Shown here: positions 59,339-64,000 of the stretch, in pieces | Layout of the letters: every line of letters starts with the position of its first letter | Position numbering within the stretch: the stretch's first letter is position 1 | From: UBA1479 sp963976055 | GTDB taxonomy: Bacteria > Pseudomonadota > Alphaproteobacteria > Rhodospirillales > Casp-alpha2 | Assembly (NCBI GenBank): GCA_963976055.1 | Contig: CAXBJB010000001.1 | Location: 124,001 to 188,000 of the forward strand | Length of the DNA: 64,000 nucleotides | Direction: 5' to 3' | Translations under genes and position numbers: made by a program | The notes under the pieces: model-generated | The model's database searches: none | What the model saw: the letters and a program-made list of their open reading frames with translations, nothing else | Told to the model about the DNA's origin: nothing

Positions 59339-59835
59339 GGCTCGGCCCTCCCGCGCATCGCCTCGGCGGCGGCCAGGGCCGCGCGGACGATGGTGTCGTA
59401 TCCGGTGCAGCGGCAGATGTTGCCGGACAGGGCTTCGCGTAATTCCGGCTCATCCGCGTTCGGATGGTCACGCAGATAGGCGGTCAGGGTCGTCAGGATG
59501 CCCGGCGTGCAGAACCCGCATTGCAGGCCGTGGTTGTCCATGAAGGCCGCCTGCAAAGGGGACAGGGTTCCGTCGTCGTCGGCCAGACCCTCGATGGTGG
59601 TGACTTGGCGGCCCTCGGCCTGGACGGCCAGCATCAGGCAGCCACGCACGGCCTCGCCGTCGACCAGCACGGTGCAGGCGCCGCAGACCCCGTGTTCGCA
59701 GCCAAGGTGGGTGCCGGTCAGACCCAGGGCATGACGCAGGAAATCGGCCAGGGAATAGCGGTCTTCCGTTTCGGCCGAATGTTCCTTGCCGTTGACGGTC
59801 AGGGTGATGGTGCGTTTCGGCAAGGCGTCAGGCAT
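59335..59835 (-). CDS. Molybdenum hydroxylase small subunit, (2Fe-2S) protein (CoxS-like)
   Basis: 166 residues from ATG 59835. The plant-type cluster is bound by GCEHGVCGACTVLVDG with Cys and a following RGCLML; the second cluster by QCGFCTPGIL and GNICRCTGYDTIVRA. This is the standard two-cluster layout. It passes electrons from the molybdenum site to the FAD subunit. The start overlaps the stop of the FAD subunit gene by 8 bases and its stop overlaps the large subunit start (ATGA), giving co-translation. Confidence 0.95.
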   Translation of the reverse strand: MPDALPKRTITLTVNGKEHSAETEDRYSLADFLRHALGLTGTHLGCEHGVCGACTVLVDGEAVRGCLMLAVQAEGRQVTTIEGLADDDGTLSPLQAAFMDNHGLQCGFCTPGILTTLTAYLRDHPNADEPELREALSGNICRCTGYDTIVRAALAAAEAMRGRAEP

Positions 59836-60703
59836 GGGTGGTCTCCGTGGCGCGGGCGCAGGCACGGGCCAGGGAACGGCGGACCAAGACGCCGGACAGG
59901 TGCTGGCGATAGGCTTCCGTGACCAGGGCATCGGCGGACATGGGACGGGCGGACGCCATCGCCGCCGCCGCCGCGAACAAGGCGGTGGACGGTGGTTCAC
60001 CCGTCAATATGTCCTCCACGTCGCGCAGGCGTAGCGGCTCGTCGCCGACGCCGATCAGGACCACCGCCGCGCGGTCGATCCTGCCGCCAGGGTCCAGGGT
60101 AATCAGGCTGCCGACCCCGGCCATGGCGAAATCGCCGTGGCGCTGAGCGAATTCGCGGAAGTCCCAGCCGTGACCGTCCGGCCACAGGTCGAAGGCGACG
60201 GATGTCAGAATTTCGCCCGGGTTGATGTCGGGCGTCATGTAGCCCAGGGGGAAGTCGGCCATGGCGACGGTGCGGCTGCCTCCCTTGCCGGTCAGCGTGA
60301 TCTTGGCCTCCAGCAGGGCCGCTAGGCCCGGCAGTTCCGCCGCCGGGTCGAGATGCGCCAGCGACCCGCCGACCGTGCCCCGGTTGCGGGTCTGGACATG
60401 ACCGACGAAGCCGAGTGCCTCGCGCAGGATCGGGCAGCAGGCGGCCAGGGCGTCCGATTCCAGCACGGCGCGCTGGCGGGTCATGGCACCGAGGATGACC
60501 CGCCCACCGTCGATCGTGATGCCCGCGATTTCGGCCACCGGGTTGAGGTCGATCAGGTGATCGACCGCGACGTAGCGCAGGTTCATCATGGCCATCAGGG
60601 ATTGCCCACCCGACAGCAGCCGCGCGTTGTCCAGGCTGGCCGCCATCTCCGCCGCCTCGGCGAGCGTCTCCGCCCGGTGATAGGTGAAGGGGGCGGGTTT
60701 CAT
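59828..60703 (-). CDS. Molybdenum hydroxylase medium subunit, FAD-binding (CoxM-like)
   Basis: 291 residues, ATG at 60703. FTYHRAETLAEAAEMAASL, LLSGGQSLMAMMNLRYV (FAD-contacting), VQTRNRGTVGGSLAHLDPAAELP (second FAD motif) and AGVGSLITLD are typical of the CoxM/FAD_binding_5 fold. It carries electrons to an acceptor such as a quinone or NAD. Start overlaps the stop of the CoxG-like gene (ATGA). Confidence 0.94.
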   Translation of the reverse strand: MKPAPFTYHRAETLAEAAEMAASLDNARLLSGGQSLMAMMNLRYVAVDHLIDLNPVAEIAGITIDGGRVILGAMTRQRAVLESDALAACCPILREALGFVGHVQTRNRGTVGGSLAHLDPAAELPGLAALLEAKITLTGKGGSRTVAMADFPLGYMTPDINPGEILTSVAFDLWPDGHGWDFREFAQRHGDFAMAGVGSLITLDPGGRIDRAAVVLIGVGDEPLRLRDVEDILTGEPPSTALFAAAAAMASARPMSADALVTEAYRQHLSGVLVRRSLARACARATETTHA

Positions 60704-61251
60704 GCGTCCGGCACGTCCTGCTTGCCGCCTGTCAGGCGTGCCGTCAGCCCCCGCCACAGAAGCGAGCCGACCTTGATCGCCTCCGGGTCCGGTTCTTCCC
60801 CGCTGTCGATGCGCGTGCTCAGGCGCTTGGCGAACTGGTCGACCAGTTGTTGCGCGGTCCGGGTGATCACGCCGGCGCCCCGCGCGTACTGGATGATGCT
60901 GCCGGCCAGGTTGAGGTCCGTCGCGACCTCGACGCGGGTGCCGTCGCCCGATGGGTGCAACTGGAAGGTTACCGTCGCATGGGCTGAGCCCCGGCCCCGG
61001 TCTTCCCGCCCCTTGGCGGACACGCGGACCTTCATGGCCTCCGGGTCCACATCCTCGATCACCGCCGTGCCGCGGAACGACAGGCTGACGGGGCCCAGTT
61101 TCAGGTCCACCATGCCCTCATAGGTGCGTTCGTCCACCATCGCCGTCAGCTTGGTGCCGGGCAGGCAGGGGGCGACGTAGGGGATGTTCAGCAAGGTCCG
61201 CCAGGCGTCGTCGGGGGCGAGGCCGAGGTCCAGGGTGTTCTCGATAATCAC
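60700..61251 (-). CDS. CoxG-like SRPBCC protein
   Basis: 183 residues from GTG 61251, overlapping the MarR gene stop (GTGA). IENTLDLGLAPDDAWRTLLN, PYVAPCLPGTKLT and VEVATDLNLAGSIIQYARG match CoxG/SRPBCC polyketide-cyclase-like folds. CoxG proteins in related operons recruit the hydroxylase to the membrane or act in its maturation; a hydrophobic ligand pocket is typical. Location between regulator and hydroxylase genes supports a helper role. Confidence 0.87.
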   Translation of the reverse strand: MIIENTLDLGLAPDDAWRTLLNIPYVAPCLPGTKLTAMVDERTYEGMVDLKLGPVSLSFRGTAVIEDVDPEAMKVRVSAKGREDRGRGSAHATVTFQLHPSGDGTRVEVATDLNLAGSIIQYARGAGVITRTAQQLVDQFAKRLSTRIDSGEEPDPEAIKVGSLLWRGLTARLTGGKQDVPDA

Positions 61252-61787
61252 GGCGCCGGGGCCCGCTTGCCGGGTTTCGGGGCCTCGAAATCGGCCAGCA
61301 TCTTTTTCAGCAAGGCGGCCAGGGTGTCCTGTTCCGCGGGGGTCAGGGTGCCGATCAGGCGGGCCTGGGTTTCGACATGGGCGACGAGGGCCTGTTCGAT
61401 CAGCTTGCGCCCCCGGTCGGTCAGGGCGATCAGCACGCTGCGCCCGTCGTCGCGGTTGGCCCGGCGGACGACGAGGCCCGCGCGCTCCAACTGATCGATG
61501 CGATGGGTCATGGTGCCCGACGTGACCATGGTCGAGGTCAGCAGTTCGCCGGGTGACAGGCTGTAGGGCGGTCCGGCCCGGAGCAGCGTCGACAGCACGT
61601 CGAAACCGGCCACGTTCAGGTCGAACTTGGCCCAGGTTTCCTCCATCCCGCGCAAAAAGAACGTGCTGAGCCGACGGACGCGGCCGATCACGCCCATGGG
61701 GGCGGTGGCCAGGTCCGGAAATTCCTGTCGCCATTCGGCGAGGATGCGTTCGACGTGATCCTTAGGGCGGGTCGAAGAGTGATCCAT
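61248..61787 (-). CDS. MarR-family transcriptional regulator
   Basis: 179 residues, ATG at 61787. Winged-helix core: NVAGFDVLSTLLRAGPPYSLSPGEL, TSTMVTSGTMTHRIDQLERAGLVVRR and DDGRSVLIALTDRGRKLIEQAL with the DxRS wing. MarR proteins often bind phenolic or aromatic acids. As first gene of the operon and with a palindrome inside its promoter, it very likely represses itself and the six genes below until the substrate of the hydroxylase is present. Its stop overlaps the next gene, so the unit is one transcript. Confidence 0.94.
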   Translation of the reverse strand: MDHSSTRPKDHVERILAEWRQEFPDLATAPMGVIGRVRRLSTFFLRGMEETWAKFDLNVAGFDVLSTLLRAGPPYSLSPGELLTSTMVTSGTMTHRIDQLERAGLVVRRANRDDGRSVLIALTDRGRKLIEQALVAHVETQARLIGTLTPAEQDTLAALLKKMLADFEAPKPGKRAPAP

Positions 61788-61808
61788 GCCGGACAGTGTT
61801 CCCCGGCA

Positions 61809-61837
61809 ATTATCTTGACGTCAAGATTAATTTTCAA
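61809..61837 (-). promoter_or_regulatory. Promoter with embedded palindrome, MarR operator candidate
   Basis: On the minus strand -35 TTGAAA (61837-61832) and -10 GATAAT (61814-61809) are 17 bases apart. Between them, overlapping the -10, is the perfect 16-base palindrome ATCTTGACGTCAAGAT (61812-61827). A repressor bound there would block polymerase. Confidence 0.7.
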
Positions 61838-61895
61838 GCGGTCAAGGTTAATGCCCGGCAGGTGGTCGGACCCGCAACGCGCGGGCCCGGGGAGA

Positions 61896-62747
61896 TTACT
61901 TGTATTTCTGTTCGAAGTCGTAGACCCGGCCAAAGCCCATGAGCTGGCTGAATTCCGCGAACGGATAGAAGTCGACCTTGGAGCCGGCCGTCGAGCCGGT
62001 TTCCTTGAGGTCGGTGTACACGGCCTTCAAGGCCTGGCCGGCGGCGAGGAACCCGCTGCCGGGGAACAGGGCGATTTTGTAGCCGAGGGATTGCAGGTCG
62101 TCGCGGCTGAGCACCGGGGTGCGTCCGCCTTCGACCATGTTCGCCAGCAGCGGCAGGTCGAAACGATCGCAGATCGTGCGCATCTCTTCTTCGCTTTCCG
62201 GGGATTCGACGAACAGAACGTCGGCGCCCGCTTCGGCGAAGGCGTCGGCGCGCCGCAGGGCTTCGTCCAGGCCCAGGGTGGTGCGCGAATCCGTGCGCGC
62301 GATGATCAGGAATTCCTTGCTGTCGCGGGTGTCGCGGGCGACGCGGATCTTGGCCAGCATGTCTTCCAGCGGCACCACGTTGCGGCCCAGCATGTGACCG
62401 CATTTCTTGGGGAATTCCTGGTCCTCAAGCTGGATCGCCGTGGCGCCGGCCCGTTCGTAGCCGCGCACGGTGTGTTCCAGGTTAAGCAGCCCGCCGTAGC
62501 CGGTGTCGCCGTCGGCGATCAGGGGAGTCTTGGTGCCCTCGGCGATCTGGCGCACGCGCCCGACCATGTCCGTGTAGGTTGCGATGCCGGCATCGGGCAG
62601 GCCCAGGTGCGAGGCCACGACGCCGTAACCGGTCATGTAAAGGACATCGAAGCCCAGGGAATCGGCGACTTTCGCCGAAATCATGTCGAACACGCCGGGG
62701 GCGATAAGAATCTCATCCTGCTTCAGGCGTTGGGACAGGCTTTTCAT
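61896..62747 (-). CDS. Isocitrate lyase/PEP mutase-family enzyme (2-methylisocitrate or dimethylmalate lyase/oxaloacetate decarboxylase-like)
   Basis: 283 residues from ATG 62747; an in-frame ATG at 62783 would coincide with a regulatory palindrome and is rejected. Motifs: APGVFDMISAKVADSLGFDV, MTGYGVVASHLGLPD, PLIADGDTGYGG (metal Asp), EDQEFPKKCGHMLGR (the KKCGH catalytic loop) and IARTDSRTTLGL. This loop marks C-C lyases of the superfamily over pure mutases. The spectrum covers 2-methylisocitrate, 2,3-dimethylmalate, oxaloacetate and petal-death-like lyases. It is divergent from a GntR/FCD regulator and there is no prpC or prpD next to it, so a methylcitrate role is not supported. Confidence 0.87.
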   Translation of the reverse strand: MKSLSQRLKQDEILIAPGVFDMISAKVADSLGFDVLYMTGYGVVASHLGLPDAGIATYTDMVGRVRQIAEGTKTPLIADGDTGYGGLLNLEHTVRGYERAGATAIQLEDQEFPKKCGHMLGRNVVPLEDMLAKIRVARDTRDSKEFLIIARTDSRTTLGLDEALRRADAFAEAGADVLFVESPESEEEMRTICDRFDLPLLANMVEGGRTPVLSRDDLQSLGYKIALFPGSGFLAAGQALKAVYTDLKETGSTAGSKVDFYPFAEFSQLMGFGRVYDFEQKYK

Positions 62748-62773
62748 TTGGATATTTCCTCTTCGTGGAATAT

Positions 62774-62836
62774 TTGCATGCAATAGGGGCTATTTTTGGT
62801 ATTTCAGGGGCTGTTTTAGCCCATATTGCATACAAT
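62774..62836. promoter_or_regulatory. Two GntR/FCD-type operator sites in the divergent region
   Basis: TTGCATGCAA (62774-62783) is a perfect palindrome; ATTGCATACAAT (62825-62836) is a close imperfect copy. They resemble the T-G-x-A-x-C-A sites of FCD-type regulators and flank the region between the lyase gene and the regulator. Confidence 0.6.
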
Positions 62837-62903
62837 GAACAAGGCTATGTGGTGTATGACGCGGGACCGTATGTTTGCCGCGTGATGCTCGGGGAGTGAA
62901 ACC

Positions 62904-63587
62904 ATGGCGACGTCAAGCGATCGGGTGTACCGGCAAATCCGCGAAGGCATTCTTGCCGGCGAATACGCCGTCGGCGACCGTCTGCGCGAAGGCGAACTGG
63001 CGGCGCAGTTCGGCGTCAGCCGCACGCCCGTGCGCATCGCCCTGCAGCGGCTGGTCAATGACCGGCTGATCGACTTCACCGCCCATGCCGGCGCCATCGT
63101 GCGCGGCTACGCCGATGCGGAGATGGTCGAGATCCTGGAGATCCGCGCGCTGTTGGAACCCCAGGGTGCCCGCCTCGCGGCGCTTAACCGCAAACAGGAA
63201 CACCTGGACGAGCTGTTCGCGCTATGCGCGCGGATGGAAAAATTGGGCGACCGGAGCGAGCCCGACTTCGGCCGGATCGCGCCCCTCAACAACCGGTTTC
63301 ATCAGGTGCTGCTGGAGGCGTCGGGACAGCGCCAGCTTCTGGCCGTCACGACGTCCTTGATCGAGTTGAACAACGTCGTTCAGTCCTACAAGAAATTCGC
63401 CCGCGCAGATATCGACCGCAGTTTCGCCGAACACCGCCAACTGGCCGCGGCGGTCGAGCACGGGCAAGGCGAGCTTGCCGCCGCCATCATGCTCGGCCAC
63501 GTCCATGCCGCGCTTGCCAATTTCAGGTTGCGGATCGGCGCGTCCGTCGCCCCCGTCAAGCTTAGGACGGTTCCGGGATCGGGCTGA
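62904..63587 (+). CDS. GntR-family transcriptional regulator with FCD domain
   Basis: 227 residues, ATG at 62904. DNA-binding part: VYRQIREGILAGEYAVGDRLRE, LAAQFGVSRTPVRIALQRLV, LIDFTAHAGAIVRGY. The C-terminal all-helical FCD domain (residues 80-215) has EILEIRALLEPQGARLAAL, NNRFHQVLLEASGQ and EHRQLAAAVEHG with the metal-binding His/Asp pattern. These regulators sense small acids such as lactate, galactonate or citrate. It probably controls the divergent lyase. Its last 26 bases overlap the convergent dehydrogenase gene. Confidence 0.93.
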   Translation: MATSSDRVYRQIREGILAGEYAVGDRLREGELAAQFGVSRTPVRIALQRLVNDRLIDFTAHAGAIVRGYADAEMVEILEIRALLEPQGARLAALNRKQEHLDELFALCARMEKLGDRSEPDFGRIAPLNNRFHQVLLEASGQRQLLAVTTSLIELNNVVQSYKKFARADIDRSFAEHRQLAAAVEHGQGELAAAIMLGHVHAALANFRLRIGASVAPVKLRTVPGSG

Positions 63588-64000
63588 CCAGGGGTTTGCC
63601 GGCCAGGAAGGCCTCGATATTGCGGCGCATGAGCTTCACCCCCAGGATTTGAACCTCGGGCGCCGCCCCGCCGACATGGGGGGTCAGGACGACGTTGGTC
63701 ATGGCGCAGAGCGCTTCGGGGACCGTCGGCTCGTCCTCGAACACGTCGAGGCCGGCCCCGGCGATGACGCCGTCCCGCAGGGCCGCGATCAGGTCGTCCG
63801 TATGGACGACGCTGCCGCGCCCGACGTTGACCAGAAACCCGGCCGGGCCCAGGGCTTCCAGAACCGCGCGGTCGATCATGTGATGGGTCGCGGGCCCGCC
63901 GGGCACGGCGGAAATCAGGAAATCCACGTGCCTGGCCATGTCGCGCAGGTTGTCGAAATAGCGCCAGGGCAAATCCGCCTTGGCCGAGCGGGCCATGTAG
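63562..64000 (-). CDS. D-2-hydroxyacid dehydrogenase (NAD(P)-dependent), C-terminal part
   Basis: Cut by the right edge; about 145 C-terminal residues are visible. LVNVGRGSVVHTDDLIAAL (substrate Arg in GRGS), AGLDVFEDEPTVP (catalytic Glu) and VVLTPHVGGAAPE (catalytic His) are the glyoxylate/hydroxypyruvate reductase type motifs. The N-terminal part with the nucleotide motif is outside. It is convergent with the GntR/FCD gene and overlaps it by 26 bases. Reduction of glyoxylate or hydroxypyruvate or of a product from the nearby lyase is possible. Confidence 0.9.
   Translation of the reverse strand, partial: YMARSAKADLPWRYFDNLRDMARHVDFLISAVPGGPATHHMIDRAVLEALGPAGFLVNVGRGSVVHTDDLIAALRDGVIAGAGLDVFEDEPTVPEALCAMTNVVLTPHVGGAAPEVQILGVKLMRRNIEAFLAGKPLVSPIPEPS

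Noticed and set aside
57011..59479. An 822-codon plus-strand frame across the molybdenum hydroxylase genes
   Set aside because: It is the mirror of the minus-strand operon in high-GC DNA, with no domain pattern and no ribosome binding site.
61896..62747. Methylcitrate-cycle prpB
   Set aside because: KKCGH is shared by several lyases and neither prpC nor prpD is adjacent.
1..64000. tRNA, rRNA, riboswitch, prophage or insertion-sequence signatures
   Set aside because: No cloverleaf, rRNA stretch, transposase, integrase or terminal repeats were recognised; the Gp37/Gp68 family name alone does not indicate a prophage.

Overview
The window is one stretch of a GC-rich (by eye about 65%) chromosome with short intergenic gaps and many overlapping stop/start codons. 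Gene families point to an alphaproteobacterium, most likely Rhodospirillales-like: a two-subunit bacterioferritin of the Magnetospirillum type, a MocR-type TauR with Xsc/Tpa taurine genes, PAS_5 and DUF2927 proteins, DgcN/DgcA, DUF1611-type genes, and FNR/FixK-type and GTTC-N7-GTTC SOS-type sites. I assign no species. No rRNA, tRNA, CRISPR array, insertion sequence or prophage was seen. Both ends cut a gene: a GMC oxidoreductase on the left and a 2-hydroxyacid dehydrogenase on the right.

Layout. 1-10.8 kb: GMC oxidoreductase, secreted EF-hand protein, FAD amine/amino-acid oxidase, TPR protein, heme/ferroxidase bacterioferritin pair, diheme cytochrome c peroxidase with a perfect FNR box, Na+ symporter, TerC, TauE/SafE exporter and an enolase-superfamily enzyme. 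11-15.9 kb: membrane coiled-coil protein, 3-hydroxyisobutyrate-dehydrogenase-type enzyme, DUF3604 protein, VOC protein. 15.9-22.3 kb: a GntR/UTRA regulator followed by a succinate dehydrogenase/fumarate reductase-like complex whose genes are interleaved with a TauE/SafE exporter and a split class I fumarase/tartrate dehydratase. 22.3-24 kb: a three-Cys (Gp37/Gp68) protein and its TcmP partner behind a candidate SOS box; tcmP is clearly AT-richer than its surroundings. 24-26.9 kb: DUF1847 protein and two envelope proteins of unknown function.

26.9-34.2 kb is a nearly complete taurine dissimilation locus (tauR, ald, xsc, pta on one strand, tpa divergent). Tpa moves the amino group of taurine to pyruvate, Ald recycles alanine to pyruvate plus ammonia, Xsc splits sulfoacetaldehyde into acetyl phosphate and sulfite, and Pta makes acetyl-CoA. 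TauE/SafE proteins elsewhere in the window could export sulfite. 34.2-40.4 kb: a solute-binding protein, PAS_5 protein, transaldolase-like aldolase, D-aminoacyl-tRNA deacylase, and an EF-hand protein divergent from a two-component system.

40.4-45.1 kb holds the most unusual unit: three tandem paralogues that look like catalytically dead GGDEF-EAL proteins, followed by a secreted DUF2927 protein. 45-52.2 kb: a small membrane peptide, fumarylacetoacetase-family enzyme, JmjC-like cupin oxygenase, D-glutamate genes dgcN-dgcA, a receiver-HPt protein and a Met-rich secreted protein with an FNR/FixK-type box. 52-55 kb: ABC-F protein Uup and a PAS histidine kinase. 55.4-61.8 kb: a seven-gene, translationally coupled operon (MarR, CoxG, three-subunit molybdenum hydroxylase, enoyl-CoA-hydratase relative, alpha/beta hydrolase) with a palindrome inside its promoter. 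61.9-64 kb: a PEP-mutase/isocitrate-lyase-family enzyme divergent from a GntR/FCD regulator, then the truncated dehydrogenase.
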